A stretch of DNA of 64,000 nucleotides from Marinobacter gelidimuriae (GTDB taxonomy: Bacteria > Pseudomonadota > Gammaproteobacteria > Pseudomonadales > Oleiphilaceae): assembly GCF_000372805.1 (NCBI RefSeq), contig NZ_KB889871.1, forward strand, positions 1 to 64,000, read 5' to 3'. Shown piece by piece: positions 25,317-37,745 of the stretch (its first letter is position 1; each line of letters starts with the position of its first letter). A program made the translations under genes and the position numbers. The notes beneath the pieces are model-generated. The model saw only the letters and a list, made by a program, of their open reading frames with translations, searched no databases and had not been told where the DNA came from.

Positions 25317-25351
25317 ATCAACGGCCAGTATTATACGGATACGCCGTTATT

Positions 25352-25912
25352 TTACCAGCCTTTGCCGGATAAAAACGCATCGGTAAAGCTGCGCAGGTTG
25401 TTGTAAACGAGTACTTGGGCAGATTCCGCCAGTGGCTGGCTTTGCAGCGCCTGTTCGGTGTCCAGGCCGTTGCCGGTGCGCACTAAAATCGGCTGGCAGC
25501 CTTTTCTGGCGCCGGCTTCCAGGTCTTTTCGGCTGTCGCCGACCATCACGCTACCTGCCAGTGTTTTCAAATTGAAATGTCGTTGGATTTGCTGCAGCAG
25601 ACCCGGCTCGGGCTTGCGACACGCACAGTGTTCATCGGGGTGGTGGGGACAGTAGGCAATGAAGTCTATGTGGCCGCCGGCAATCCTTAACAGGCGGCCA
25701 AGTTTGCGGTGCATGGCGTCTAGCGCATCGCGGTCGTAGTAGCCGCGGGCAATACCGGACTGGTTGGTGGCAATGGCAATCCGATGCCCTGCGCTGCACA
25801 GGCGGGCAATGGCTTTGATGCTGCCCGGAATGGGGTGCCAGTCGTCCGGCGAGCAGATATACCCGCCTTCGTACTGGTTGATCACCCCGTCCCGGTCCAG
25901 AATGATGAGCAC
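25352..25912 (-). CDS. gmhB: D-glycero-D-manno-heptose 1,7-bisphosphate 7-phosphatase
   Basis: A 186-residue HAD-family phosphatase. DRDGVIN near residue 6 carries the nucleophile Asp, TNQSG is motif II, and [14 protein letters not shown] (about 107-120) is the zinc-binding loop specific to Gmh[11 protein letters not shown] supplies the final acidic motif. It removes the 7-phosphate during synthesis of the ADP-heptose used in the lipopolysaccharide inner core. It stands 23 bases after glyS, forming glyQ-glyS-gmhB, the order also found near the origin in pseudomonads. The product is cytoplasmic and the gene is intact. Confidence 0.92.
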   Translation of the reverse strand: MLIILDRDGVINQYEGGYICSPDDWHPIPGSIKAIARLCSAGHRIAIATNQSGIARGYYDRDALDAMHRKLGRLLRIAGGHIDFIAYCPHHPDEHCACRKPEPGLLQQIQRHFNLKTLAGSVMVGDSRKDLEAGARKGCQPILVRTGNGLDTEQALQSQPLAESAQVLVYNNLRSFTDAFLSGKGW

Positions 25913-25935
25913 AGTGCTATTTCACCTCTATCCTG

Positions 25936-28020
25936 TTAGCTGGCGCTGGGCAGCAGGGAAATATCCGCTACCCGCAGGAACAGATTGCGCAGTCGGTTCA
26001 GCAGTGCCAAACGATTATTACGCACGGCTTCGTCGTCTGCCATCACCATCACTTCATCGAAGAAACGGTCCACCGGTTGGTGCAGATCGGCTAGCGAATG
26101 CAGAGCGGCTGTGTAGTCACCCTTTTCGAACAGCGGTAGCACGGTGTCGGTCTGCTGGTTAACCTGTTCGGCCAGGGCGTGTTCGGCGGCGTCTTGCAGC
26201 AGGCTGGCATCGACTGTGTCGTGCACTTTGCTATCGCTCTGCTTGGCCAGAATGTTGGACACCCGTTTATTGGCGGCGGCCAGTGCTCCGGCCTCGGGTA
26301 GCCGGCGGAAGGCTTCTACCGCTTTTACCCGGCGGTCGAAATCCAGTGGTCGGGTGGGCCGGCGAGCGTGAACGGCCAGATACACTTCGGCGCTGATGCC
26401 CTGCTCGTCATAATAGGCGCGGAAGCGTTCCAGCATGTAGTCCACCACGCTGGTGGCGGGGTTTTCTGCTGGCAGGTCCGTGAACTGTTGCGCAGCCCAG
26501 TCGCAGCAGGTTTGCAGGTCTAAAGGCAACTGCCGCTCGATGATAATGCGTAGCACGCCCAAAGCAGCGCGGCGAAGGGCGAACGGGTCACGGGTGCCAG
26601 ACGGTGGCTGGTTGATGCCAAACAGGCCGACCAGGGAGTCCAGCCGGTCGGCAATGGCCACGGCGCAGCCGGTCAGGGTGATGGGCAGGTTGTCTTTGGC
26701 AAAGCGCGGCATGTACTGCTCGTTCAGAGCGCTGGCCACGTCGGCGTGTTCGCCGTCATTGGTGGCGTAGTACTGGCCCATGATGCCTTGCAGATCGGTA
26801 AACTCCAGCACCATTTCGGTGACCAGATCGGTTTTTGCCAGCATGGCGGCACGTTCGGCCAGTGCCGGGTCGCTGCCAATCGCTTGGGCAATCTTGCCGG
26901 CCAAAGCGGCGACGCGCACAGATTTGTCGTAAACGCTGCCCAGTTTATCCTGAAAGACGATGGGCTTGAGCCGATCAATGCGCTGGTCCAGGCGCTTTTT
27001 GCGGTCGGTTTCGTAAAAGAACGCCGCGTCGGACAAGCGCGGGCGAATCACTTTTTCGTTACCGGCAATTACCTGTGACGGGTCTTTGCTTTCCAGGTTG
27101 GCGACGGTGATGAAAAATGGCTGCATCTGGCCGTTGTCATCCACCAGATGGAAGTACTTCTGGTGTTCTTTCATGGACGAAATAAGCGCTTCAGCAGGCA
27201 CTTTCAGGAAGCGCTCTTCAAAGCGGCCCATTAGCGGCACCGGCCATTCGTTCAGGGCGGTCACTTCGTCCAGCAGGGCTTCATCAATCACGGCAACGCA
27301 GTTCTGTTGCTGTGCCAGGGCGTTCACGCCCTTGCGAATCTGTTCGCGGCGCTGGGCAAAATCAGCCAGCACGTAACCTTCCTGGCGCAGCACCACTTCG
27401 TAGTCCGCCGGGGTGGGAATAATCAGCGATTTCGGACAGTGGAAGCGGTGGCCACGGGTTTTATTGCTGGGCTTCAGGCCCATAATCGGGTGGTCGATGA
27501 CCGTGCTGCCATACAGCATAACCAGCCAGTGCACCGGGCGCACAAATTCGATTCGGTGGGCGCCCCAGCGCATGCGCTTGGGAATCGGCAGCGCGGCCAG
27601 TGACTGTTCAATCAACTCTGGCATCAGCTCGGCGGTGGTCCGGCCCTGCTCTACGGTGCGGAACACCAGCCAGGCGCCTTTGTCGGTTTCCAGGGTGTCG
27701 AGCTCGTCGGGGGTAACGCCCAGCGAGGTGGCAAAACCGGTCAGTGCGCGGGTCGGGTTGCCGGCGTCGTCAAACGCGGCTTTTACGGCTGGGCCGCGCT
27801 TTTCCACCGGCTTGTCGGGTTGGGCGTGGGCCAGGTCGCGAATGCGCAGGGCCAGGCGCCGTGGTGCCGCAAAAGGTTCTACCGCGCCAAATGCAATGCC
27901 AGCGGCTTGCAGGCCACTGACAATACCTTGAGTGAACGCGTCAGACAGCGGCTTCAGGGCTTTTGGCGGCAGTTCTTCGGTGCCCAGTTCAACGAGAAAA
28001 TCCTGTGTTGCCATCATCAT
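25936..28020 (-). CDS. glyS: Glycine-tRNA ligase beta subunit
   Basis: A 694-residue protein of normal length for bacterial GlyS. It starts [20 protein letters not shown] after up to three consecutive Met codons (28020, 28017, 28014) and ends in the tRNA-binding region with [22 protein letters not shown]. With GlyQ it forms the alpha2-beta2 glycyl-tRNA synthetase used by most Proteobacteria; the beta subunit recognises tRNA-Gly. The start overlaps the glyQ stop (ATGATG), so translation is coupled. Essential gene, no sign of damage. Confidence 0.95.
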   Translation of the reverse strand: MMMATQDFLVELGTEELPPKALKPLSDAFTQGIVSGLQAAGIAFGAVEPFAAPRRLALRIRDLAHAQPDKPVEKRGPAVKAAFDDAGNPTRALTGFATSLGVTPDELDTLETDKGAWLVFRTVEQGRTTAELMPELIEQSLAALPIPKRMRWGAHRIEFVRPVHWLVMLYGSTVIDHPIMGLKPSNKTRGHRFHCPKSLIIPTPADYEVVLRQEGYVLADFAQRREQIRKGVNALAQQQNCVAVIDEALLDEVTALNEWPVPLMGRFEERFLKVPAEALISSMKEHQKYFHLVDDNGQMQPFFITVANLESKDPSQVIAGNEKVIRPRLSDAAFFYETDRKKRLDQRIDRLKPIVFQDKLGSVYDKSVRVAALAGKIAQAIGSDPALAERAAMLAKTDLVTEMVLEFTDLQGIMGQYYATNDGEHADVASALNEQYMPRFAKDNLPITLTGCAVAIADRLDSLVGLFGINQPPSGTRDPFALRRAALGVLRIIIERQLPLDLQTCCDWAAQQFTDLPAENPATSVVDYMLERFRAYYDEQGISAEVYLAVHARRPTRPLDFDRRVKAVEAFRRLPEAGALAAANKRVSNILAKQSDSKVHDTVDASLLQDAAEHALAEQVNQQTDTVLPLFEKGDYTAALHSLADLHQPVDRFFDEVMVMADDEAVRNNRLALLNRLRNLFLRVADISLLPSAS

Positions 28021-29072
28021 GCCTTACCTTTTTCCTGCTGTGCCTGCTTCGCGTTTTTTGTCTTTTTACCTTTGCTGTCGGCCCCGCTTTCTACCTTGTT
28101 TGCGGCTTTGGCCTCGGTGGCTTCGGCCGCAGCCAATACTTCCGCGCGAATGCTGTCGCTGGCCAGCGGGAAGCCGATTTTGCGGCGGCTGTCGAAGTAC
28201 GACTGCGCCACGGCCCGCGCCAAGGTGCGTACCCGCAGAATGTAACGCTGACGCTCGGTTACGGAAATAGCGTGGCGGGCGTCCAGCAGATTAAAGGTGT
28301 GGGAGGCTTTCAGTACTTGCTCGTAAGCAGGCAGCGGCAGGCCGGCTTCAATGAGCTTGGCGCTTTCGCGCTCGTACACGTCAAAGCTGTAGAACAGGAA
28401 TTCGGTGTCGGCGTATTCGAAGTTGTAGGTGGACATTTCCACCTCTTGTTGGAGGAACACGTCGCCGTAGGTTACAACGCCGTTGGGGCCCTCGGTCCAT
28501 ACCAGGTCGTACACGCTGTCTACGCCTTGCAGGTACATGGCAATGCGTTCAAGGCCGTAGGTCAGCTCGCCGGTGACCGGGTAGCATTCCAGACCGCCAA
28601 CCTGCTGAAAGTAGGTAAACTGGGTGACTTCCATACCATTCAGCCAGATTTCCCAGCCCAGACCCCAGGCGCCCAGGGTGGGCGATTCCCAGTTGTCTTC
28701 CACAAAGCGGATGTCGTGAACCAGCGGGTCCAGTCCCAGTGCTTTCAGCGAATCCAGGTAGAGTTCCTGCAGGTTGTCTGGTGACGGCTTCAACACCACC
28801 TGAAACTGATAATAGTGCTGCAGACGGTTGGGGTTTTCGCCGTAGCGGCCATCGGTAGGTCGGCGGCTAGGTTGCACATAGGCGGCGTTCCAGCTTTCCG
28901 GGCCGATGGCGCGCAAGAAAGTGGCGGGGTGAAAGGTGCCAGCGCCCACTTCCATATCCAGCGGCTGCAGAATAACGCAGCCGTGCTTTGCCCAGAATGT
29001 CTGTAGCTCCAGGATCAGCCCTTGAAAGGTCTTGATGTGTGGGCTAGGGGTGTTCGTTACCTTGTCTGTCAC
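28017..29072 (-). CDS. glyQ: Glycine-tRNA ligase alpha subunit
   Basis: A 351-residue protein with the strongly conserved class II catalytic core. Visible blocks are [57 protein letters not shown] and [21 protein letters not shown]. The alpha subunit activates glycine and joins it to tRNA in the cytoplasm. The last 35 residues are a Lys/Ala/Glu-rich tail beyond the usual end near residue 305-315, a variable feature. It is the first gene of glyQ-glyS-gmhB. Confidence 0.95.
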   Translation of the reverse strand: MTDKVTNTPSPHIKTFQGLILELQTFWAKHGCVILQPLDMEVGAGTFHPATFLRAIGPESWNAAYVQPSRRPTDGRYGENPNRLQHYYQFQVVLKPSPDNLQELYLDSLKALGLDPLVHDIRFVEDNWESPTLGAWGLGWEIWLNGMEVTQFTYFQQVGGLECYPVTGELTYGLERIAMYLQGVDSVYDLVWTEGPNGVVTYGDVFLQQEVEMSTYNFEYADTEFLFYSFDVYERESAKLIEAGLPLPAYEQVLKASHTFNLLDARHAISVTERQRYILRVRTLARAVAQSYFDSRRKIGFPLASDSIRAEVLAAAEATEAKAANKVESGADSKGKKTKNAKQAQQEKGKA

Positions 29073-29187
29073 GACGATTGCCTGCTGTTCAGTCTGTGTG
29101 TGGTGCCCCGGCGCCCTGTTTTGCTGATGGGCACGCTGAAAACGGGGGGTATTATACGCTGGTCACGCCAGCATTTCTAAAGGCAGA

Positions 29188-30579
29188 TCAGAAAAAGGTC
29201 AGCCCTACCTGGAACAGTTTTTCCACTTCGTTGATTCGCGACTTGTCTACCAGGAACAGGATAACGTGATCGTCTGGCTGCACTCGCAGGTGGTCGTGGG
29301 CGATCAGCACCTCGTTGTGGCGCACAATCGCTCCGATAGTGGTGCCCTGGGGCAGGTTGATTTCGTCTAGCCGCCGACCGACCACTTTTGACGAGCGGTG
29401 GTCGCCGTGGGCAATGGCTTCAATGGCTTCGGCAGCGCCGCGGCGCAGCGAATGCACGTTCACTATGTCGCCGCGGCGAACGTGGGTGAGAAGGCTGCCG
29501 ATGGTGGTTTGCTGGGGCGATATGGCAACGTCTATCTCGCCGCCCTGAATCAGATCTACATAATCCGGGTTGTTGATCAGGGTGAGTACCTTGCGCGCGC
29601 CCAGGCGCTTGGCTAGCAAGGAGGCCATGATATTGGCTTCGTCGTCATTGGTGACGGCGCAGAACACGTCGGTGTTCTCGATGTTTTCTTCCAGCAGTAT
29701 GTCTTTGTCGGCTGCGTTGCCTTCCAGCACCACGGTTTTGCGCAGGTTTTCCGACAGCATGATGCAGCGCTCGTGGTTGCGCTCCAGCAGTTTTACCTGA
29801 TAGCGGCCTTCCAGGGTTTGCGCCAGGCGCTGGCCGATGTTGCCGCCACCGCAGATAAAAATGCGCTTGTAGGGTTTTTCCAGCGGTTGCAGCTCGCTCA
29901 TCACCGAGCGGATGTGGTTGGCGTCGGCAATGAAAAACACTTCGTCGCCGTCTTCAATCACCGTATCGCCCTTGGGCATGATGGCTCGGTCTTTACGGAA
30001 AATAGCGGCCACCCGGGTTTCAATGCGCGGCATATGGGTGCGCAGGTAACCCAGTTCCTGGCCCACCAGCGGCCCGCCCTTAATGGCGCGAATAGCCACC
30101 AGCTGGGTGCGGCCTTTAGAAAACTCCAGCACCTGCAGGGCGCCGGGGTTTTCAATGAGCCGGGTGATGTGGCGGGTAACCAGCTGTTCCGGGCTGATCA
30201 ATACGTCAATCGGGAAGCCGTTGGGGTTTTCACTGTGTTTGCCAGAAAACAGTTCCTGATAGGCAAGATAGGAGGCGGCTCGTACCCGGCAGATTTTTGT
30301 CGGTGTCTTGAACATGATGCTGGCAATCTGGCAGGCCACCATGTTGGTTTCATCGCTGTTGGTGACCGCGATCAACATGTCGGCGTCTTCGGCGTTGGCT
30401 TGTTTTAGCACCGACGGATACGAGGCCTTTCCCTGCACCGTGCGGATGTCGAGTCGGTCCTGCAGTTCGCGCAGGCGCGCGCCATCGCTGTCTATTATGG
30501 TGATGTCATTGGCTTCGTTGGCGAGGTTTTCCGCCAGTGAAGCACCGACTTGTCCGGCCCCAAGAATCAGAATGTTCAT
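29188..30579 (-). CDS. trkA: Trk system potassium uptake protein TrkA
   Basis: A 463-residue protein with two tandem RCK (NAD-binding plus C-terminal) units. The first Rossmann motif is [13 protein letters not shown] near residue 7 and the second is [13 protein letters not shown] near 240. TrkA is the cytoplasmic NAD(H)-binding regulatory ring of the TrkH/TrkG potassium channel. The ATG at 30579 overlaps the rsmB stop as ATGA, matching the conserved order def-fmt-rsmB-trkA. A longer open frame to 30672 is an extension without family similarity. Confidence 0.94.
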   Translation of the reverse strand: MNILILGAGQVGASLAENLANEANDITIIDSDGARLRELQDRLDIRTVQGKASYPSVLKQANAEDADMLIAVTNSDETNMVACQIASIMFKTPTKICRVRAASYLAYQELFSGKHSENPNGFPIDVLISPEQLVTRHITRLIENPGALQVLEFSKGRTQLVAIRAIKGGPLVGQELGYLRTHMPRIETRVAAIFRKDRAIMPKGDTVIEDGDEVFFIADANHIRSVMSELQPLEKPYKRIFICGGGNIGQRLAQTLEGRYQVKLLERNHERCIMLSENLRKTVVLEGNAADKDILLEENIENTDVFCAVTNDDEANIMASLLAKRLGARKVLTLINNPDYVDLIQGGEIDVAISPQQTTIGSLLTHVRRGDIVNVHSLRRGAAEAIEAIAHGDHRSSKVVGRRLDEINLPQGTTIGAIVRHNEVLIAHDHLRVQPDDHVILFLVDKSRINEVEKLFQVGLTFF

Positions 30580-31874
30580 AGCGCAGGTTTCTCCAGAACG
30601 GCGTAGAAAAAGCCATCGTGCCCGTCGTTCAGTGGCAGTAATTGGCGCCCGGCGGGCATGGAGCGGCCCCACAGAGCCTCAATCGTAATCAGTTCAGCGT
30701 CAGTCTGCTGTTTGCAGAAGCGCTGCACAATGCGGTGGTTTTCCTGTGGAAACACCGAGCAGGTGGCGTATACAAGGCGTCCGCCCGGTTGCAGTATGCG
30801 CCACATGGCAGCCAACAGACCCAGCTGGATTTGCGCCAGCGGTACTACGTCGGATTCACGCCGCAGCAATTTTATGTCTGGGTGGCGGCGAATCACGCCG
30901 CTAGCGCTGCAGGGTACGTCCAGCAATATGCGGTTAAACGGCTGGCCGTCCCACCATTGATCAATATCGGCGGCGTCGGCTTGCAGCAGGCTGGCGTGCA
31001 GATCCAGTCGGTCGAGGTTTTCCTGCACCCGCGGCAAGCGCTGGGCGGACTCGTCAATAGCGACGACTTCGGCTGCCTGGGGGCAGCTTTCCCGTATGGC
31101 GCAGGTTTTGCCACCGGGGGCGGCGCAGGCGTCCAGAATGCGCTGGCCCGGGGCCAGGTCCAGCAGGGTCGTGCACAGCTGGGCGGCTTCGTCTTGCACG
31201 CTGACGGCGCCTTCGGCGAACCACGGCAGTGCGTCCACCGGTACCGGCCGTGCCAATTGAATGCCGTGTGGCGCAAAGCGCGTGGCGCTGGCGTCAATGC
31301 CGGCGTCTAGCAGCAGTTGCAGATATTCGTCGCGGCTGAAACGCCGCGCATTTACCCGCAGTGTCATTGGCGCCTGGGTGTTGTTGGCGTCAACAATGGT
31401 CTGCCAGTCATCGGGCCAGTTATGGCGCAGTTTTTCAATCATCCAGCTGGGATGGCTGTAACGGCTTGTGTCTTTGGCCGCCGCCGGGGTGCCTTCACGT
31501 TCGGCGCTGCGCAGTACGCCGTTCACCAGGCCGGTCAGGTGGGGTTTGTCCATGGCGCGGCAGGCTTCTACGGTTTCGTTCAGCACCGCATAAGTTGCCT
31601 GCTGGCTGAAGCGCAGCTGGAACAGCGCTACCAGCATCAGGTGGTGCACCACCCGGTCGTGGCTTTTCAAGGGTTTCTTCATGCGCCCCTGAAGCTCGTC
31701 ATCAAGCCGGTGAAACCAGCGGCAGGTGCCATAACACAAAGCCTGCAGCTGCGGCCGCAGATTCAGTGGCAGGCGCAGCAGCGAAGGCGGTAAGCACTGC
31801 GACAGCGACTGGCCCTGTTCTACCGACAGCAAAACCTCGGCAGCAATGGCGCGTAAAGGGGCGTGTGGTTGCAT
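30576..31874 (-). CDS. rsmB: 16S rRNA (cytosine-967-C5)-methyltransferase RsmB
   Basis: A 432-residue protein with an N-terminal NusB-like RNA-binding domain (about 5-135) and a Rossmann methyltransferase domain. [13 protein letters not shown] is the SAM site, [16 protein letters not shown] holds the first catalytic cysteine, and [12 protein letters not shown] holds the second. It methylates C967 of 16S rRNA. The ATG at 31874, directly after the fmt stop, is used because the upstream residues are not family-like. It overlaps trkA downstream. Confidence 0.94.
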   Translation of the reverse strand: MQPHAPLRAIAAEVLLSVEQGQSLSQCLPPSLLRLPLNLRPQLQALCYGTCRWFHRLDDELQGRMKKPLKSHDRVVHHLMLVALFQLRFSQQATYAVLNETVEACRAMDKPHLTGLVNGVLRSAEREGTPAAAKDTSRYSHPSWMIEKLRHNWPDDWQTIVDANNTQAPMTLRVNARRFSRDEYLQLLLDAGIDASATRFAPHGIQLARPVPVDALPWFAEGAVSVQDEAAQLCTTLLDLAPGQRILDACAAPGGKTCAIRESCPQAAEVVAIDESAQRLPRVQENLDRLDLHASLLQADAADIDQWWDGQPFNRILLDVPCSASGVIRRHPDIKLLRRESDVVPLAQIQLGLLAAMWRILQPGGRLVYATCSVFPQENHRIVQRFCKQQTDAELITIEALWGRSMPAGRQLLPLNDGHDGFFYAVLEKPAL

Positions 31875-31875
31875 G

Positions 31876-32826
31876 TTATTGCAGCTCCTGGCCGGGCAGT
31901 AGAATCTGTTTGCCACCGTTTATCAGGTCGTTCACGCTTTGCGCACGTGCGCCGGGCAGCTGCACCTGGCTGACCCGCAGAACACCTTCGCCGCAGGCGA
32001 TATCAATGCCCTCACGTTGGCGCGCTAAAACGGTACCGGGGCTGGCTTTTTTGCCGCTCTGCTCCTGTTTATGTTTCTGGGCCTGAGCCAGATGCAAGCG
32101 AATACGCTGGTCACCCAGATCGGTAAAGGTACCAGGCCAGGGATTAAAAGCGCGAATTAGCCGTTCGATGCTCTGAGCATCGCCGTGCCAGTCAATCTGG
32201 CCTTCCGGCTTCGTCAGCTTGTGGGCGTAACAGGCCTGTTCATTTTGCTGTGCTTGCGGTTTCAGCGTGTTCTGCTCCAGCAATTGCAGCGCGCCTACAA
32301 TGGCCTCGCCGCCCAGTTCGGCCAGCCGGTCGTGCAGGCTGCCGCCGGTGTCTTCAGGGTGAATGGGTGTAGACACTTTCAGCACCATGGCGCCGGTGTC
32401 CAGGCCTTCATCCATCTGCATAATTGTTATGCCGCTTTCAGGGTCGCCTGCAGCGATAGCACGCTGAATGGGCGCCGCGCCGCGCCAGCGGGGTAACAGG
32501 GAGGCGTGAATGTTCAGGCAGCCATGAACCGGAATGGACAGCACCGAGGCTGGCAGAATCAAGCCATAAGCGGCAACAATCATTACGTCTGGTTGCAAGT
32601 CGGCCAACTGCTGGCGGGCGTCTTCCATTTTGAAGTTGTCGGGCTGAAAAACCGCGATGCCGGCGTCCAGCGCCGCCTGTTTTACCGGCCCCGGGAGCAG
32701 TTTGCGGCCACGGCCTGCTGGCCGGTCTGGCTGGCTATACACGCCCACCACGTTGTATTTGGCGGCAAGTAGGGCTTTCAGGGCAGTGGCGGCGAAATCA
32801 GGGGTTCCGGCAAAAACAATACGCAC
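31876..32826 (-). CDS. fmt: Methionyl-tRNA formyltransferase
   Basis: The 316-residue product has the formyltransferase fold with MRIVFAGTPDFAATAL at the start. HASLLPRWRGAAPIQRAI carries the catalytic His in the NIHASLLPRWRGAAP signature, and GITIMQMDEGLDTG follows. The C-terminal tRNA-binding barrel starts about residue 210. It formylates Met on initiator tRNA. In many relatives def and fmt are adjacent. Here a 143-base gap with a clear terminator separates def, so fmt probably begins its own transcript. Confidence 0.95.
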   Translation of the reverse strand: MRIVFAGTPDFAATALKALLAAKYNVVGVYSQPDRPAGRGRKLLPGPVKQAALDAGIAVFQPDNFKMEDARQQLADLQPDVMIVAAYGLILPASVLSIPVHGCLNIHASLLPRWRGAAPIQRAIAAGDPESGITIMQMDEGLDTGAMVLKVSTPIHPEDTGGSLHDRLAELGGEAIVGALQLLEQNTLKPQAQQNEQACYAHKLTKPEGQIDWHGDAQSIERLIRAFNPWPGTFTDLGDQRIRLHLAQAQKHKQEQSGKKASPGTVLARQREGIDIACGEGVLRVSQVQLPGARAQSVNDLINGGKQILLPGQELQ

Positions 32827-32880
32827 AGTGTTTGGCTCTCTGTTGGACTTTTCGTCGAATTCTCTGATTCATTCAATACG

Positions 32881-32906
32881 AAAAGACCGGGCGCAAAGGC
32901 CCGGTC
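32881..32906 (-). terminator. Terminator between def and fmt
   Basis: On the minus strand, GACCGGGC pairs with GCCCGGTC around a 6-base loop and is followed by TTTT. It would end def transcription, or attenuate read-through into fmt. Confidence 0.7.
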
Positions 32907-32969
32907 ATCAGTTTTATGGCTGTTGTGGCACCAAGACCACCTTGATAAATGCTGGCTCAGGCACTCGTT

Positions 32970-33473
32970 TTAAGCGCTCTTCTTCTGCAACTTTTCCAGC
33001 TTCTTGCGGATGCGTGTACGCTTTAGCGAACTCAAGTAATCCACAAACAGTTTGCCGTTCAGGTGATCCATCTCGTGCTGGATGCACACCGCCAGCAGCC
33101 CCCGAGCTTCTATTTCAAAAGCTTCGCCATTGCGATCCAGAGCTTTAATGAAGCAATGCTCAATGCGCTCAACATCTTCATAAAATCCTGGTACCGACAG
33201 GCAGCCTTCCTGCATGGCTTCCAGATCGCCGTCGAGTATCTCAATTTTAGGGTTGATGAACACCCTGGGTTCGCTGTTGTCCTCCGACAGATCCATCACG
33301 ATGATCTGCTGGTGCACGTTTACCTGGCTCGCCGCGAGGCCGATGCCGGGCGCATCGTACATGGTCTTGAACATGTCGTCGATCAGGGTGCGGATCTCGT
33401 CAGTTACGGTGGTAACCGGCTTGGCGAGAGTTCGCAGACGTGGATCCGGGTATTCAAGAATGTCTAGAATCAT
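32970..33473 (-). CDS. def: Peptide deformylase
   Basis: This 167-residue protein has all three motifs of the metalloenzyme: GIGLAASQV (about 45-53), QEGCLSVPG with the Cys metal ligand (about 87-95), and HEMDHLNG with the two His ligands and catalytic Glu (about 133-140). It removes the N-formyl group from new proteins. A terminator lies between it and fmt. It diverges from the lysM gene with an intergenic region of about 420 bases. Confidence 0.95.
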   Translation of the reverse strand: MILDILEYPDPRLRTLAKPVTTVTDEIRTLIDDMFKTMYDAPGIGLAASQVNVHQQIIVMDLSEDNSEPRVFINPKIEILDGDLEAMQEGCLSVPGFYEDVERIEHCFIKALDRNGEAFEIEARGLLAVCIQHEMDHLNGKLFVDYLSSLKRTRIRKKLEKLQKKSA

Positions 33474-33895
33474 AGTGCGTTACTTTTTTAAATGCCTGCT
33501 TTGGACAGTGAATGCCAACGTTCGTTCGCGTACAAAGGATGTCTGAAATGCGACCTTGTACTGCGCTTTTCAACCCCGGGGTGTTTATGATGCGGGACAT
33601 ACTTACCCGGCCGGGGCGTTTGCGTGTTGGCTCTATGACCATATTATCTAACAATTTGGCGATTGAGTACAAACTGATCAGTCAATTGGGAAAAACTATG
33701 AAAGATACCTGTACGGGTGGGCAAACGTTAAAAGTCCCCGGCGGTGAGTAGATAACACTACAATTAACCGAGCATCTTCTATAGTAACGGGAATAACAAC
33801 AGATTAAGCTAAAAACAGCAGGCGAAAGCCAACCGGACTTCGGGCGCCAGCCGACCGAATTTAAGCATCAAGGCACGGGATCAAGGACTTAAACC
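33474..33895. other. Divergent intergenic region def / lysM
   Basis: 422 bases between divergent genes, expected to hold both promoters. An open frame of 79 codons at 33512-33751 has no motif or ribosome binding site and is not supported. I found no strong dyad or clear promoter box. Confidence 0.5.
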
Positions 33896-34915
33896 ATGAG
33901 GAAACTGCTGTACGCTCTGGCAGCTACAACGCTGCTGTTTACCGCTTGGGCCCAAGCAGCACCGGAGCTGCGGTCGGATCATCCCGAACGTTATACCGTT
34001 GTTAAGGGCGATACCCTGTGGGATATCTCCGCCCGCTTTTTGAACAACCCCTGGTACTGGCCGGAAATCTGGCAGGTAAACCCCCAGGTAGCCAACCCTC
34101 ATTTAATTTACCCCGGTGACCGCTTGGCGTTGGTGTACATTGATGGCCAGCCAAAAATCATGAAAATGGCCAACGGTGACGGTGTGATCAAACTGTCGCC
34201 GCAAGTGCGCTCCGAAGCCATTGATACGCCGATCCCGGCCATACCGCTGGACGCCATCGCCAGCTTTTTAACCGATACCCGCATTGTTACCCCGGAACAG
34301 ATAGCGGCTGCGCCTTACGTGCTGGAAGGTGAGGACAGCCGAATTGTTACCGGCGCTGGCGATCGCGTTTACGCTCGCGGCCAGAAGCCGGCGAACACGG
34401 TTGGCGTTTTTCGCCGTGGTAAGGAATTTGTCGATCCGAAAACCGGTGAATTTCTGGGCCTTGAAGCCCGCAGTATTGGCACCGCCAAGATTACTGCCAC
34501 CAACGGTGATGTGTTGACGCTGCTGCTGAGCCAGTCCAACGAAGAAATTCGCATTGGTGACCGTTTGCTGGTGAATGCCAGCCGACCCCTTGCTACCAGC
34601 TTTGTGCCCACCGCGCCGGCGAAACCCGTAAGCGGGCAGATGATGGCGGTAGATGGCGGCGTTAACCAGATTGGCCAGTACGATGTTGTTGCTATTAACC
34701 TGGGCCTGCGTGAAGGCATAGAGCCGGGTAACGTGATGGCCGTGCTGCAAAGCGGCAATCTGGTACGCGACCCGGTCACTGGTGAAACCATTGAGCTGCC
34801 GTCCGAACGCACCGGCCTGCTAATGGTGTTCCAGGCTTACGAAAAAATGAGCTACGGCCTGATGCTGCAAGCCAGCCGGCCGCTGGCGGTGGGTGATCAG
34901 GTAACCAACCCCTGA
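33896..34915 (+). CDS. Secreted LysM-domain protein
   Basis: The 339-residue protein has a signal peptide (MRKLLYALAATTLLFTAWAQ, cleavage near 21-22). A LysM peptidoglycan-binding domain follows at about 33-82 (YTVVKGDTLWDISARFLNNP, with WYWPEIWQVNPQV). The remaining 250 residues resemble the uncharacterised C-terminal part of the pseudomonad LysM protein encoded beside dprA. It is probably a periplasmic envelope protein. Its place, divergent from def and followed by dprA, is conserved. A strong terminator directly downstream makes it monocistronic. Confidence 0.85.
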   Translation: MRKLLYALAATTLLFTAWAQAAPELRSDHPERYTVVKGDTLWDISARFLNNPWYWPEIWQVNPQVANPHLIYPGDRLALVYIDGQPKIMKMANGDGVIKLSPQVRSEAIDTPIPAIPLDAIASFLTDTRIVTPEQIAAAPYVLEGEDSRIVTGAGDRVYARGQKPANTVGVFRRGKEFVDPKTGEFLGLEARSIGTAKITATNGDVLTLLLSQSNEEIRIGDRLLVNASRPLATSFVPTAPAKPVSGQMMAVDGGVNQIGQYDVVAINLGLREGIEPGNVMAVLQSGNLVRDPVTGETIELPSERTGLLMVFQAYEKMSYGLMLQASRPLAVGDQVTNP

Positions 34916-34932
34916 TAGCCTTGTAAAACCCC

Positions 34933-34961
34933 GAGCCGGGCATGGAATGCCCGGCTTTTTT
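34933..34961 (+). terminator. Rho-independent terminator after the lysM gene
   Basis: GCCGGGCAT pairs with ATGCCCGGC around a GGA loop and is followed by TTTTTT. It begins 17 bases after the stop at 34915. Confidence 0.85.
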
Positions 34962-34981
34962 CTGCGCGCAAGGAAGATACC

Positions 34982-36193
34982 ATGCCCCAGGTACCCCTGT
35001 TCTCGTTCGATACGCCGCCCGGCGCCTACCCTGCTGACCCCAACGTTGAGCAGACTTGTGATGACAGCCCGGAGCGGGCCCGGCAATGGTTGTTTCTGAG
35101 CCAGCTGCCGGGTTTTGGCCTAAGAGTGCGGCGCCGGTTAACGGCGCACGTTCCGCAACTGCCCGATCTGCTGAACCTGGACAGCGCCAGCCATAAAGCC
35201 ATGGGCCTGCCAGCAGAGGCTTGTGAAGCCCTTGCTGCCTGGCGCCGTGATGACGCTGCACACCCGGCACTGGTGGCTTTGCGAGTTATAGAAAGCGCCT
35301 GTGAGCGGAATGGTATTGGCATTGTGCACTGGCAGTCGTCGGCCTATCCGTTACCGCTGCGCCACATTCATAACCCGCCTTTATTATTGTACATTCGTGG
35401 CGATACCAGCCTGCTCGGCCGTGACCAACTGGCGATTATTGGCAGCCGCCACGCCACTCGCGCCGGGCTGGACCACGCCCGTGGCTTTGCCGCTGCGCTT
35501 GGCGAATGCAATCTGTTGGTCAGCAGCGGCCTGGCGCTGGGTATCGACGGTGCTGCCCAAGCCGGTGCGCTGGACGCCGGCCATCCTACCTTGGCGGTGA
35601 TTGGCAGCGGGCTTGATAAAATCTATCCGCGCCAACATCAGCGTCTGGGGGAGCGGGTGATTGCCAATGGTCTGCTGGTGTCCGAGTACCCGCCGGGCAC
35701 CCAGGCTCGCCCCGCACATTTCCCCCAGCGTAATCGCATCATCAGCGGCTTGAGCCGGGGTGTTCTGGTGGTAGAGGCCGGTTTCAAGAGTGGTTCGCTG
35801 ATTACCGCCCGGCTGGCTTCAGAGCAGGGCCGCGACGTGTTCGCGATACCGGGGTCGGTACACAGCCCGGTAGCCCGTGGTTGTCACCAGCTGATTCGGC
35901 AGGGCGCTACGCTGGTAGAAAACGTGGCCGACATCCTGCAGGAACTGGGGGGCTGGTGGAGTGAGCCGACCACACCGGGGGCAAATACAAACAGCGCCCA
36001 GAATGCTGTCACCGAGGGCCTGGACACCCGTGAAGTCGCCGTGCTGGAGGCTTTAGGGTATGATTCGCAATCAACCGATGTACTGGGTTCGCGCACCGGG
36101 CTGAGCGCCGATCAACTGATGCAGTCCCTGCTTTTATTAGAACTTCAGGGTCTGGCCACAGCGGCGCCCGGCGGATATGTCCGCATTGCCTGA
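34982..36193 (+). CDS. dprA: DNA processing protein DprA
   Basis: This 403-residue protein carries the Rossmann-like DprA fold. Visible blocks are LAIIGSRHATRAG, LLVSSGLALGIDGAAQAGAL, LAVIGSGLDKIYPRQHQ, SEYPPGTQARPAHFPQRNRIISGLS and VVEAGFKSGSLITARLASEQGRDVFAIPGS. An N-terminal SAM-like extension and a C-terminal winged helix (about 345-400) complete it. DprA loads RecA on incoming single-stranded DNA during transformation. The next gene, tsaC, starts 40 bases after the stop, as in related genomes. Confidence 0.93.
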   Translation: MPQVPLFSFDTPPGAYPADPNVEQTCDDSPERARQWLFLSQLPGFGLRVRRRLTAHVPQLPDLLNLDSASHKAMGLPAEACEALAAWRRDDAAHPALVALRVIESACERNGIGIVHWQSSAYPLPLRHIHNPPLLLYIRGDTSLLGRDQLAIIGSRHATRAGLDHARGFAAALGECNLLVSSGLALGIDGAAQAGALDAGHPTLAVIGSGLDKIYPRQHQRLGERVIANGLLVSEYPPGTQARPAHFPQRNRIISGLSRGVLVVEAGFKSGSLITARLASEQGRDVFAIPGSVHSPVARGCHQLIRQGATLVENVADILQELGGWWSEPTTPGANTNSAQNAVTEGLDTREVAVLEALGYDSQSTDVLGSRTGLSADQLMQSLLLLELQGLATAAPGGYVRIA

Positions 36194-36233
36194 ACCCGGT
36201 GCCAACAGTGATTTATTCAGGCTCGACTCCCCT

Positions 36234-37735
<1,502 letters not shown>

Positions 37736-37745
37736 AGGGGCGACA

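Noticed and set aside
33512..33751. A 79-residue frame between def and the lysM gene
   Set aside because: No ribosome binding site, no motif, unusual composition.
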